A stretch of 64,000 nt of DNA from Cunninghamia lanceolata (GCA_027924645.1 BSBN01000252.1:3844001-3908000), one strand, 5' to 3'; positions 48,120-60,559 are shown, counted from the first letter of the stretch. Numbers and translations: made by a program. The notes: generated by a model from the sequence alone, not told the origin.

Positions 48120-49510
48120 TCAAGTGTAGAACTTCTTGAGATGGACACTATTAAGTGGCTCATCCAGAGGAATGTTGTCAGGTGTAGCTAAAGTATAAGC
48201 TCCTGATCCATATGCTGTTGTCACAATGAAGGGACTTAACCAATTAGGCTCAAACTTGCCCTTCTTCTCTCGATCTGCTTGATTTCTCTGATTTTCTTTT
48301 AGTACAAGATCACCAACTTGAAACCGTCTTTCTTTGATCTTTTTGTTGTAATTATGCCAGAGGCGGTTTTGATAGACATGGAGATGATTAAGTGCGGCAA
48401 GGCGCCTCTCATCTAGTAGTTCAAGCTCAGCTAATCTGGAAGTGTGATACTCCTCTCTGTCGATCAGGTCCTGCATGGATACTCTGAGGGATGGGATCTC
48501 GACCTCTATAGGTAGGATGGCTTCAGAGCCAAAGACCAAGGCATAGGGTGTGGCACCAGTTGGTGTTCTGATACTAGTGCGATAGGCCCATAGGGTGGGA
48601 TTAAGTTGTAGATGCCAATCACGACTAGCTTCATTGACTGTTTTCTTGAGGATTTTGAGAATGGTTTTATTGGAAGCCTTAGCTTGGCCGTTACTCTGTG
48701 GATAGTAGGGAGTTGAAAAGTGATGTTGGATATTGTATTGTGTGCACAAGGCACAAACATCTTGATTCTTGAATGGTCTCCCATTATCAGTGACAATGGC
48801 TTGGGGAATACCATACTGGCATATGAGGTAGTTTAGGATAAACTTGGCTATTTGCTTACCGGTGATATAGGTCATAGGAATGGCTTCCACCCACTTCGTG
48901 AAATACTCAGTGGCGGAAATGATAAACTTGTGGCCATTGGAGGAGGAAGGGTGGATTTGTCCTACGAGGTTGAGACCCCATTGAGAAAAAGGCCATGGAG
49001 TTGTCACAGGTTGTAATTCATGAGCTGGTGCGTGAATCAAATCTCCATGCTGTTGGCATTGTAGACACTTCTTAGCAAACTGTGCAGCATCTTGCTCTAT
49101 TGTAGGCCAGTAATAACCTGTTCTAAGTATCTTCTTAGCAAGATTAGGACCGGTAGAATGTGCACCACAGACACCTTCATGTATTTCTCGTAAGGTAGCC
49201 TCAGCTTCTTCTGCGTTAAGACATCGTAAGAGGATACCATCGAGACTCTGACGATATAGTGTATCACCCAGAATGATGTAACGGGAGGATCGACGGATAA
49301 AGGTTTTGCGTTGGGTGGATGATAGGTCAGGGGGAAAGGTTTTGTTCTTGAGGTATTCATAGATATCTTCATACCATGGGGAATTGGGACCAACAAGTTC
49401 GCAGATGATTTCAGTAATAGGAACATCGATGGCTGGTATCAACAGTTGCTCGATCAAGAATTCACACTTCTATGTATTTGCAAGCATGTCAATCAGTGAC
49501 CCTACATAAG
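48120..49510 (-). pseudogene. Integrase of element B, catalytic residues lost
   Basis: Open for 445 codons (49,457-48,120). HHCC: IHEGVCGAHSTGPN, then KKCLQCQQHGD. In the core, the first acid is replaced (GLNLVGQI, codon at 48,969-48,971, Asp to Asn), the second is kept (VTDNG), and the third is replaced (NGQAKASNK, codon at 48,678-48,680, Glu to Lys). The corresponding residues are Asp and Glu in A. The C-terminal module (KGKFEPNWLSPFIV) has Ser in the GPF position. Integrase inserts the cDNA. Without two of three catalytic acids this protein should be inactive though its frame is open. A stop precedes it near 49,470. Confidence 0.88.
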
Positions 49511-49547
49511 CCATAGAATCTGCAGCTTTATTATGCTCTCTTGGAAT

Positions 49548-51429
49548 TTACTCAAATGTGATGCTAGAAAAGTGTGGTTTGTAGGCGTCCACTAGTTGCT
49601 TGTAGGGGACCAACTTTTCATCCTTTGTTTGGTACTCATCCGTGACTTGGCGAATGACTAGTTGTGAGTCTCCATAAACCTGTAATTCTGTGATGTCCCA
49701 TTGAACTGTTGTATTGAGACCTATAAGGAGTGCTTCATACTCGGCAATGTTGTTGGTGCAAGGGAATGCAAGCCGATATGACTTAGGAATATAGTCATTT
49801 TGAGGTGTGACAAACAAGATGCCGACCCCTGATCCATGCTGTGTGTAGGAACCATCAAAGTACAGCTTCCACATTATTGAGTTGGAAAGAGTGAATAGAT
49901 TCTCATCTGGAAAGTCTGCTACCATAGGGTGTGTATCTTGCATAGGTGCTTCTGCTAGTTGATCTACTAGAGCTTGTCCTTTGATTTGCTTTACGATCCA
50001 TATATTCAATGTCGAACTCACTAAGGATCATGACCCATTTAACTAGTCTGCCTATAAGAGCTGCTTTTGCTAGTAGATACTTCAAGGGATCAATTTTGGC
50101 TATCAGATTTGTGTGTTGGTTCAACATGTAATGCCGCAACTTTTGGGAGGCGAACACTACTGCTAAGCAAGCTCTTTCCATCGATGAATAATTGAGTTCA
50201 TATCCCACCAAGGTTCTACTGATATAATAAATTGCATGCTCTTTTCCTGTTTCATCATTTTGTGCGAGAAGGGCCCCTAAGGCCGAATTTGTAGTGGAGA
50301 TGTATAATATCAAAGGTTTGTCCGCAACTGGTGGAACCAATACAGGAGGTGTAGCCAAATACTCTTTAAGCTGATCAAATGCTGCTTGACACTTATAATC
50401 CCATCGGAATGAGACATCCTTGTGGAGTAAGTGTTGAAATGGTTGACATTTATCTGCTAGCTGTGAGATGAAACGCCTAATGGATTGCAACCTTCCCTGA
50501 AGGCTCCTTAATGCTTTTTGGTTCTTTGGTGGAGGCATCTCTATTATAGCCTTTACTTTTGCTGGATCTACTTCGATACCTCTATGAGAGACAATGTATC
50601 CCAACAGCTTGCCTGATGTTACCCCAAAGACACACTTCTTTGGATTGAGTCTTACTTGGTATTTCTTGAGCCTGTCAAAGATCTATCCTAGAACCTGTAT
50701 GGGATCTGCCCTAGAAGATTTAGCTAGTATGTCATCCACATAGTCCTCCATGATATGATGAAAGAGGTCGTGGAATATCACTGTCATTGCTCTCTGATAG
50801 GTTGCTCCTGCATTCTTTAAACCAAAAGGCATGACACACCAACAATAGTTACCCCAAGGGCAAGTAAATGTTGTTTTATGTTGATCTTCCTCTGCTATCC
50901 TTATCTGATTGTAGCCTGAGAATCCGTCCATGAGAGAAAGCATCTCATGACCTGCTGTCAAGTCCACTATAATGTCAATGTTTGGTAGTGGAAAGTCACC
51001 TTTGGGACATGCCTTGTTGAGATCTCTAAAATCATTACACATGCAGATGCGCCCATTAGGTTTAGACACAGGTACAATGTTTGAGACCCAATCTGAATAG
51101 TCGATTGGTCGTATAAACTTTGCATCTAACAGCTTTTGTATTTCCACTTTTACCAAGAGAGCTATCTGTGGGTGCATCTTTCTCAGCTTTTGCTTTACTG
51201 GTTTTACTTTTGGATCAACTGTGAGATAATGAACTACTAGCCTAGGGTCTAGCCCTGGCATATCAGCATAGGTCCATGCAAAGTTGATGGTTCTTTTTAG
51301 GAAGAATGTGTTAAGATTCCTGTGCTCTGTTTCTGATAATGATGCTGCTAGGAATGTGGTCTTTGGATTTTGCTCTGTGCCCAGGTTTATCTCTGTAGAA
51401 TCTTCCACTAGGAGAGCTGATTTCTCTTA
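49548..51429 (-). pseudogene. Reverse transcriptase and two RNase H domains of element B
   Basis: RT: QKLLDAKFIRPIDYSDWVSN, LSLMDGFSGYNQIRIAEED, and the catalytic YVDD at 50,742-50,731, intact. A TAG at 50,683-50,685, shared with A, interrupts RT after the YVDD box (QVLG-stop-IFDRL). First RNase H: PLILYISTTNSALGALLAQ and YSSMERACLAVVFASQKL, in an open frame 50,604-49,903. A one-base insertion at about 49,990 shifts the frame. Second RNase H: LYFDGSYTQHGSGVG, NNIAEYEALLIGL and GDSQLVIRQV, with D-E-D intact. A TAA private to B ends it near 49,548. Confidence 0.88.
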
Positions 51430-53601
51430 ATACTTAGATAGTAGGGGAAGGTCAAATCCTCCATCCTCAGGTGCCACAATTGGGTTTTCACCTTTGGATA
51501 CGTCCTTTGTTTTTACTATTTTATGATCAGGAGGTGCCACAGTGTGGTTTTCATGTAGAGATCTTTCTTTATTTTTACTTTTGCGACCGGAGGATTTGGC
51601 ATTCTCACCAAAATAAGTTGTTGGCTCTAGTTCCATTACAAAACCTTCTTTATGATCGCCAAGAGGGATTCCCTCCCGAAGTCCCATGAACTCAGCTAAA
51701 GCTTCGTCATTCTAAAATACATCTATAACGGGGGACCCTTGTTGGTCCCAATCAATAAGTTCAAGGTAGACAAGTGTTATGTTCTGGGTGCTAGTGGTGG
51801 AGGTTAAGGATATGGAGGATAGCGTAAAAATGGAGGATTCTGCGAATAGGTTGGTCATATTGAGGGAAGAGTCATCGATGATATCCTCTGTAGATGTCGA
51901 ATCGATGGAAAAAGCGTCACCTACCTCGTCGAGGATATACTCGATGTCCAAGGCGTGTGGTACCTTCTTTCCAAATCCTAATTCCTTCTTATCTAGTTTC
52001 TTTGTCACAACAATGGGTTCCATAGTTCCTTGATTCTGTTTCCCAAGGCCACCTTTGCCTTTATAGCCCATGTTTTTTACTATTCTTAAGCCATTGCCGT
52101 ATTGCTTGACTCGTATTGTGACTGGTTCTTTCTCCTTATAGAGCCAAGAAGAAATATCCTCAATAGTTTTCTCTTCCAATAACCGTCCATGTTGGAATTG
52201 GGTTAGGAATGTTGGGGGAGGAATAGCTACTTTTTTGGTTACTTTGGCAATGGGTGGTTGGCCGTAAGATTTTGGAGATAAAGGCATCCGCCCTACACAA
52301 CAAGATTTTGAGATATCATAAGATCCAAAGCCTATATCACGGATGTGAGCCTTGATCTCAGGTAGAGGATTTGGGTTACTTGTAGAGGCTTGCGTCAAAG
52401 TTTCAGGATCAACATATAGTGGGGATTCAAGGAATTTTTCATTGTTAGGCACCTGGTTGTAATTCTTATAACTGCCTTGCAAGACACGATAGAATTCAAA
52501 AGGATTGGGGTCTCTTGGGATAGTGATCTCTGTACCATTGTATGGGAACTTTAGAGATTGATGATACATGGAGGGAATAGCCTTCATTGCATGGATCCAT
52601 GCGTAGCCTAGGATAATGTTGTAAGGTAGTTCAATATCAAGGACTTGACACCTGGTTTCAAGCATGACAGGGCCCAGTTGTATAGGCAAGTGGATAACAC
52701 CTTCTGAACGGTGTTCTGCATCATCATATCCCTTGATTGTAATACTTTGATCATTGTTGACATGATCCTTAGAGTATCCCAATTGCTTAAGTAACTTTAA
52801 AGAATAGATGTTGAGACCAGCACCACCATCTATGAGTATGCATTTGATTTTGCGTTTATGTATGAGAACCTCAATATGAAGGGCATCATTGTGACAAGGA
52901 TCATGGGATGGGAGATCTTTCTCCAAGAAGACCACATTGTAGGGTGAAGCAATGTTGCCTACTATAGCTTGGAAATCCGCGACCGCTATGTTGTTAGGAA
53001 CTGAAGACTCTTGGAGGGCTTTTTCTAGCACCACTCTATGTGCAGGTGATGATCGTAGAAGGTCCAAGATAGAGATTTGTGCTGGCATTTTCCTGAGATG
53101 TCCGACAAGATTATAATCAGATTGAGTCGAAAGACTGGGTGTAGGACCACGAATGGTGACACGACCACGACGAGTTGTAACAGCGCAATCCGTAGATTTG
53201 CCTTTGATTGTGAGGTTAGACACTCGACTCTCTTCAAAACAACCTACAATGGAATCAAAGGAAGTGGAAGCATGATTGATACCTTTACCTCTATCCTGAG
53301 GAGGAGTTGGACCATGATGAGGGAATGGTTCCTTGTACATATCGAGATCTTTGTTTGTGTTTTGAGCCGCTTGTTCATTCTCAAAAGTGATTAGGTTGCC
53401 ATCGATGAGATTTTGGATTAGGTGCTTGAGTTTCATGCACGACGCAGTTCTATGTCCTTTGCTCCGATGGAATTCACAGTATTTGTTTTCTCTATACTGC
53501 GCAATTTTGTAAACCGGTTCACCATATGGGGGTGCATCTGGTAAGGTGATGAGTCCTTTTTGTAAAACCTGTTGTAGGACCGACTCCATAGGCACTCCCA
53601 A
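51427..53601 (-). pseudogene. Protease and G-patch-like region of element B
   Basis: A 629-codon open frame (53,601-51,712). A knuckle-like CEFHRSKGHRTASC lies at residues 40-55. The protease active site is ILIDGGAGLNIYSLKLL at about residues 235-250, with ELPYNIILGYAWIHAM later. Near residues 520-550 a Gly-rich segment (NGLRIVKNMGYKGKGGLGKQ) resembles a G-patch, an RNA-binding motif also known next to betaretroviral proteases. The frame ends at a TAG where A has CAG (Gln). The following 86 codons end with a TAA (51,427-51,429) shared with A, which might be the natural gag-pro/pol boundary. Confidence 0.8.
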
Positions 53602-53603
53602 GG

Positions 53604-55836
53604 GAGTAAATTGACGTCGTGGAGGGTAATCTTGTTGAGGTCACTCCTGTTGTCGTTGTTGTTGATTTTGATACGGTTGCCACTGTTGTTGCTGTTGTTG
53701 AGATGGAGCTTGACTTGGTTTGGAGAGCTACAGTGGTGTTTGCAAAGTTTGGACATGCTTAGAATCAACCACACCGTCGTTAACCACATTTTTGTTTTTG
53801 TTCCAGTATTTGGGTTTATCATTCGTCTGTTGATGAGGAGCGTTGTCTTTCGTTTCTTTAAAGATTTTGACCACACCCTTAGCAATGAGGGCCTTTTCAA
53901 TGTTGATTCCTTTGTATGTGATTTCATCAAAGGTTGTAGCACTGAGAATTTGCAAGTGGAAACCTAACTCTTGGTTGAGGTTCTGCACAAATATGCTAAC
54001 AAGCTGTTTCTCAGGAATCTTGAAAGGAAATTTGCTAGCCATTTGTCTCCACCGTTGAAGGAAAGAAATGAAAGTTTCCCCATTTTTCTATTTGTTGTTG
54101 CATAGATCAGTCATGGAAATCTCATGCTCTGCGTTGTAAGAAAAGTGGGTGGCAAACTTCTCAGCTAGCTCATTGAAAGACTTGATACCCATGGGTAAGT
54201 GTGAGAACCAATCTATAGCTTGACCTCCAAGACTGCGAGGAAAGAGACGCATAAGATACGTGTCATTATGTGAGACCTCGAAGCAAGCAAGATAGAATTC
54301 CCTGAGATGATCTTTTGGGTCACCTTTTCCTTTGTATTTATCAAACTTGGGAATAGTAAAATTTTGAGGAAAAGGGATCATTGGTAATGACCGATCAAAA
54401 GGATAAGGACACACTTCCTCTAAAGAGAAGGTCTTCTTGGTGTGGCCAAACGTAAGATCAGATAGCTGTTGTTGAACTTCCACGATTTTTAGCTCCATCA
54501 CCGTGGGAGGGGTGGGAAACATCTCCCGTTGTCCTAGAAGTGGCTGTTGTTGCCCATACAGAAGATTGTATTGTAATCCATGAGCATTGGTATGATAAGG
54601 GTTGTAAGATTGGTTGGGATCATATGGGTTGTACATTTGGTTTAGATTGGGTTGGAATTGGAGGTTTTGATTTGGCAAAGGTGGAGGTGGCGCTAGGTAA
54701 GAATGTTGTCTTTGTGATGGTTGAAGTAAAGAATTGGGTGGAGGAAAGCTAAAGTGCATTTGATTAGGTTGTGATGGCGGCACATAGCTTTGGGAAACTT
54801 GATGTTGGGAATGTTGAGAGTGGCTAGGCAAGGTGTGAAAGAAATTTAGCGAGGATGAACGTTGTGGAGGAGGGACATAGGTAGCAGTGATTTGCGATAG
54901 TTGAGGTGGCTTGATGACGAGCGTAGAAGAATGTTGTGGTTGGGATTGCATGACTCTAATTGGTTGAGAGACATGAAGGTTTGATGATATAGGAGGTGGT
55001 AGTTGTTGAGACCCTTGTTGCATGGCTACATAGTTGTTCCCTGGATTGTAATTTGGTGGGAAACCTATCTGTGACGGGGTAACCAAGATTCCACTTGCGA
55101 TTGGGGTGGACACTTGAGGAGGTGGTTGCATATTCGATCGAGCTAAGGTGGCTTGCTTAGCTAACTCTGCTTGACGTTGGAGAGTTTCTTGTTGGTTTTT
55201 ATAGATCTCCATAGGAGTCCGAAGCGATGATACAGGTCTCTCCCCTACTGGGTTTTGATAAAGGGGATTCCTATACTGTGAGCTTTGTTCAGGTAAGGGC
55301 ATGGTCACCGTTGACATGGTTTGCACTACTTGTATGGTGTCTTGGGTGTTGCTAGGCTCGCTAAGATTGGATAGATCAAAATCTTTGGGTAATTTAGCTC
55401 CTTGCTCTGCTAGCAAATGAAAGAAATGATCTTGGTTCTCACTAAGGATTTTGTCAATGGCAGCTATGGCCCTAGGATCTTGCATGAATTCATCAAGATC
55501 TTGCTCATCTTCTTGAGAGGATTGACCTATTTCAAAGTGTCGCTCTTCTTGAGATGGGGCTAGATCTACAGTATAACCTTGTGGGACAAAATCCTGAGGC
55601 AAACCGGTGGTGTATTGGGGTGTACTTACCGAAGGGACCCTCCCTTCTTGGGAATTGCTTGGTTGGTCGATGTGCGGCATGTTCAGAGAGCTGATTGGTT
55701 TTGCCGTGGGTGTTCTAGGAGTAACCTTGGGAGTAATGTTGCGATGGCTAGATTGCGGTGTGTGAGGAGGTGATTTGCACTTCCTAGGGACAACTTGCTT
55801 GGACTTCATAGTTTGCTGGAGCCTAGTGGTTACCAT
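53604..55836 (-). pseudogene. Gag of element B
   Basis: The start ATG is placed at 55,836-55,834 (MVTTRLQQTMKSKQVVPRKC) because A starts at the same residue. The open frame extends upstream to 55,926, without support from A. The N-terminal 450 residues are Pro/Gln/Ser-rich and probably disordered. The capsid has YKGKGDPKDHLREFYLACFE, AIDWFSHLPMGIKSFNEL and AEKFATHFSYN. A TAG at 54,088-54,090 is shared with A. Beyond it the frame continues (QMASKFPFKIPEKQLVSIF) to 53,728, then a Gln-rich tail with one or two stops. Confidence 0.85.
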
Positions 55837-58099
55837 GGAATACACTAGGACAAAAGGTAATGCTGGAATTCTGCTTTGTGCTTTTGAGAAAAAGACAAAC
55901 TCTTGATGCACAACATACTGGTCCAAAGGTGCTATACTGTTTGACCAGAGGCGCAGGACTGTGCAACCAAAAGCGTGCTACTGTGATACCAAAGGTAATG
56001 GACTGAGCTACCAGAGGTGAGTTACTGCTATGCCAAAGGCAAGCTAAGGTTACCAAAAGTGAGCTACTGTACCACCAGGGGCGAGCTGCTGTAATACCAA
56101 AGGCGCTGAAGTAGTGTCTGATGCAAAAATTTTTTGTTTCTGATTGGATTTGGTTGTTTTGGCAAGAGAAAACACAACAAACAATGTTGGCAAAAACAAG
56201 GGACTGACACAACAGATAGTGTATGTTCAAGGCTCACAAAAAAGCCCAATGTTTCCATAGGTATAAGACGATTGCAAACAAAAACAAGCACTTTTTATCC
56301 CTAGAGACAAGGTTTCATTGCAGTAGATCAGCTCACAGCTTATTACTCCGTCGATAAAAATATCATTCCATAAAGGTGTCAGATATTTTGTATCTTTGTG
56401 AGAGATGATAGGTAGGGATATCTCACCCTCCCCTTGGAAAGCTCAAGTAGGTCACAAGAGCTTTATGGCCAAGGGAATACTATCTCTTCTCAAGGGAGCC
56501 AATGGTGAGTATCTTAAGGGCTTAAATCAATTCCCCTTGCACTGATGATTACCGCAATGTTCGGAGGTAGGTCAGGTAGTCTCTATCTAGAATGGTTCTT
56601 AGTGACTTTGAGGGACCAACGCCTTACAAGCAATGCGACAAGCTACTAAAAGATTTAAGCAATCCTACTAAGAGTATCAAACACTTTGCTCAATATGAAA
56701 ATTGTTTCCACAAAGAGCTAGTACACCTCTTTTTAGTTTGGCACCACAAGGTAAGGCTGATGTCGGTTAGGACTTGGCTTTCGCCTTATCCCTCTTATAT
56801 AGCGGTTCAAAGGAAAACTCCACTTAGGGTCATCCCTTTTGGATGTAGTGCAATCCAAAAGCAATCCCTTCTAAAGGAAGTACAGAAATGTAAGAGCAAG
56901 CACGTCAAACAAAGGTTCAATTGTCCCGTTATAAAAAAATAAGGTGCAACTAAACTAGGCACACACATGTTTGTAGTTGTCAATTGTCCCTTATGAAATT
57001 GAAGTGTTTGGCATTCATGTCCATTGTCCCTTAGAAAATTGAGGTGTTTGTGCATACATGTCCATTGTCCCTTAAGAAAACCAGTATGTTCCTAAGACTT
57101 AGATTTGCCAAAATGATTTGTTCAATTATCCTTTAAGAAGGCAGCGTGTTTCTAAGACTTAGTGAGATAAATCAAGATTTCTTCAATGCTCATCCTGCAT
57201 GAACATGTTAAAAACACCAATTTGCTCTGTGTGAGTAATAAGAAGCTGCAACAAGTCAGTTAGTTCCACCAAAAATTCACAAGTTAGCAAAAACAAATCA
57301 ATTTGACCAGAAGTGAGTTACTACTATACCCAAAGCGCTTTACTGTCTTACCAACCGCGTTGTAATACAGACCTGAAGCGTCGGAGAATATTACCAGAAG
57401 CGCTGAACAAGATCCAGAAGCACTGTACTGTGTATCCGGAAGTGCGATACTATTATGCCAAAAGCGCTGTAATGTATACCAGAAGCGTCGTAGGATACTA
57501 CCAAAAGCGCTAAATAAGGTCCAGAAGCGCTTTACTGTGTATCTGAAAGCGCGATACTCTTATACCAAATGCGCTGCACGGTTCAGATCACAAAAAGATG
57601 AGCTTTTGTCAAAAATAACCAGATCGAAATGGGATTTCATGATTGATCTACTGTTTTGAGAAGTAAATTCTATTAGATCTGAATCATGAACTCCAAAAAA
57701 ATTTAGAATGTGTAGCAACACAATAGATTAACTCAAATACTGAAGATACCCCTAAATAAGTCAGCTTAGGAAGTAACAAAAGCAGGTTTGAAAGACAAAT
57801 ACAACATCTTGTCAGACAAATCCACAAGATATGTAACGAGAAAACCCTGCAAAAACACGAAACGAAGTCAGAAACCTAATTTAGCCAAAAGCGCTTAACA
57901 ATACTACCGGACGTGCCGTTTTGTTATACCAAAAGCGTCGCTCTGTGCTACCAGAAGCACCGCAGTGCCCCCAAGGGCGCTGTAATGTGCCTCCAATAGC
58001 GCTTAATGATACTGCCAGAAGCGCTTTGCAATGTCGTTTGCGCTGTACCGTACTGTGACTTCAAAAAAATCAATTTATCAAAGAAAAAGAGAGATTAGT
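55837..58099 (-). other. Long leader of element B
   Basis: 2.3 kb between PBS and gag, related to the leader of A in parts (56,300-56,900). It has three degenerate arrays (55,925-56,110, 57,305-57,580 and 57,885-58,062) and no credible coding sequence. Confidence 0.65.
57305..58062 (-). repeat. Degenerate AGCGC minisatellite in the leader of B, two blocks
   Basis: About twenty loose 20-25 bp units of the type ACCAGAAGCGCTGTAATGT or ACCAAAAGCGCT lie in blocks 57,305-57,580 and 57,885-58,062. The unit is GC-rich compared with the surrounding A/T-rich DNA. Related arrays lie at 55,925-56,110 and 45,290-45,490. Confidence 0.75.
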
Positions 58100-58119
58100 G
58101 GGTCCCACCGGGCATGCCA
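58100..58119 (-). other. Primer-binding site of B
   Basis: The minus strand reads TGGCATGCCCGGTGGGACCC, three bases after the LTR, differing from that of A at two positions. Confidence 0.75.
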
Positions 58120-58122
58120 GAA

Positions 58123-59411
58123 TGTGTATGAGGAAAAATTGATTAAATCTAAACTAATAAAACTAAAAACCAATCACATAAAGTGAACCAATCTAAGTAA
58201 AAGCCATTACATAAAATCAAAGACAAATGAAAGCTCTTACCAAAATTGTTCCCTTTTGGAGAAGTGTGGATTGCTCAATGAAGTTGCGAAACCATAGTTG
58301 CAACAAGCAAGTGAAGTGTTCAAGAGATCAATGTTAAGAGATCGTAAGGTTGCTCAATCGAATCGTAGTATGCTCAAAGCGCTGTTAAGTATGCCTGAGA
58401 ATACGATCGAAGAGAGAGGTAATGAAGGAGATGAGGGGGGTTTATATAGGTTTCAAGGAAGATCGATCAACGGTCTAGATAATTCAGAAGAATCAACGGA
58501 GGAGAACAGTTGAGGAACGTGCAACAAATAAGAAGAAGACAAGTGTCACACAAAAGCTATTTTATTTGAGTTAAACAGTTTCTTTGCTAAAGATAAGACA
58601 TGTTTTTCATAAATTAGAAATTTTTTTCTAATTTAAGAGAAATTGATAAAAACAAGGTTGAGTGAATAGATAACTCAACTTTAGATTTGCTTTTGCATGA
58701 TTTGAGAGAAATTAAATAATAAATTATTTAATTTTGTGTGCATGGAGAAGAAGACTTATTTTTATAAGATTTGAAAGATATTTGTAGATAAGAAAGCAAA
58801 TTAAATAAATAGATTTATTTAATTGTTGTGCATGATTTGGAAGAATAAATAAAATATTTGATTTATTTTATTTTTAGAGATTGAGAGGATTTAAATAAAT
58901 TTGATTTGATTTATTTAAATTTGGAAGAATGAATTTGATTTAATTAACTAATTAGGAATTATTTAATTATTTGGATAAGAGGGAATTTGTGATGAATTAA
59001 TTAAATAATGGGATTTATTTAATTAATGGAGACTTGAGATTTGGAAAGAAGATAATGATTTAATTAAATAATATAAATTATTTAATGGAGACTTGAAATT
59101 TGAAAGAGGATAATGATTTAATTAAATAATATAAATTATTTAATTAATGGAGACTTGAAATTTAGAAAGAAGATAATTATCTAATTAAATAATTAAAATT
59201 ATTTAATTGTGGAAGAATAGTAGAAGAATTTGATTTAATTAATTAAATAAAGAGAATTTATTTAATTAATATTGAAAGTATGTGATTTAGAAGAATTTGG
59301 TGAAATTAATTAAATAATTAGATTATTTAATTAATGTTGAATGCAAGCGATTCGTCAGAATTAGATGAAATGCAAGTAGCGTGACAACTTGGTCATTTTA
59401 GGGTGTCTACA
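58123..59411 (-). mobile_element. 5' LTR of element B
   Basis: 1,289 bp, nearly identical to the 3' LTR with a few short indels. A TATA box (minus strand TATATAAA) is at 58,441-58,448. Confidence 0.93.
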
Positions 59412-59416
59412 ATAGG
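59412..59416. repeat. Target site duplication of element B, right (ATAGG)
   Basis: Exact match to 43,491-43,495. Confidence 0.95.
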
Positions 59417-60290
59417 TAGGCACATTGTATTTGTGTACTGGTGATACTTATTCTACCTTAGCTTCTACAGAAATAGTTGCTACTGAGATAGTTATAACAC
59501 TTGCTACATGAACAAAAACAAAATTGTGGCACCATAGACTTGGGCACATGAGTGAGAAAAGGATGAAGATCCTTCACTCCAAAAAGTTTCTACTAGGTCT
59601 GAAGCAGATTGACTTGGAGTTCTGCAAAAATTGTGTTTATAGAAAATAGAAAAGAGTCTGATTTCTCAAAGTTGGGAAAGAGAAGAGTGAGAAATTAGAG
59701 CTCGTACATTCAGATGTATGGGGACTAGCTCAGGTATCTTTTCTTGGTGGCTCTTGCTATTATGTTACTTTTATTGATGATGCAACTAGGAAAACATGGG
59801 TGTATTTCCTAAATAAAAATCATAAGTATTTAAAACTTTTAAAAGGTGGAAAGCTTTGGTTAAGAATGAGACATGAAAAAATTTGAAGTGTCTCAAATCT
59901 GATAATGGAGGCGAGTATTACAGCAGAGAATTTGAAAATTACTGTTTATATAATGGAATCCATAGGCAGGAAATGGTTCCTGGAACCCCATAAGAAAATG
60001 GTGTGTCTGAGAGAATGAATAGGACCATTATAGAGTGTGCAAGGAGCATGAGATTGCATGTTGGACTACCCTTACACTTTTGGGTAGATGTTGTACATAC
60101 CGTTGTTTATTTAATAAACAGGGGACCTTCAAATCCTTTGGATGGTGGAATTCCAGAAGAGGCATGGATGGGTAAAAAGGTAAACTATTCATTTCTAAAA
60201 CCTTTGGTTGTGAAGCTTTTGTCCATGTTGATATTGAAAATAGAACCAAGCTTGAGTCAAGTCTAAAAAATGTACCTTCATTTGATATGG
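59417..60290 (+). pseudogene. Integrase of copia element D
   Basis: The pre-integrase zinc site starts at about 59,527 (KLWHHRLGHMSEKRM, then FCKNCVYRK). The catalytic core has LVHSDVWG (first Asp), SDNGGEYY (second Asp) and SERMNRTIIECARSM (Glu), all present, but in different frames with shifts near 59,840 and 59,990 and stops near 59,650. The C-terminal part 60,003-60,266 is open (LINRGPSNPLDGGIPEEAW). It would insert the cDNA and is inactive because of the breaks. Confidence 0.85.
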
Positions 60291-60559
60291 AGTAGATGCA
60301 TTTGGTTATCGGTTATGGGATTATGAAAATCATAAAATCATTAGGAGCAAAGATGTTATATTCAATGAGAAGGTCATGTATAAAGATCAACTGTAGGAAA
60401 AGAAGCATGAATGGGCCAAAAAGGAATATGTGGTGCTGGATGAGATTCTAGAAAATAAAATTCTAGTGGTACCTGATGCTTAGCAACAAGTTATCCCATA
60501 GACTCCTGCAAGTGTTAGACGTTCTACAAGGATAACTAGACCTCCAGAAAGATTTCCTC

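Larger units (their letters stand above)
43496..59411 (-). mobile_element. Element B: full-length Tat/Ogre-like Ty3 retrotransposon
   Basis: 15,916 bp on the minus strand with LTRs of 1,289 and 1,297 bp, perfect TSDs, PBS, polypurine tract and the same domain order as A. The LTRs differ by roughly 2-3% by eye, so it is the youngest dated insertion here. Its reading frames are better kept than those of A, but stops, one frameshift and two lost integrase catalytic acids remain. Confidence 0.93.
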
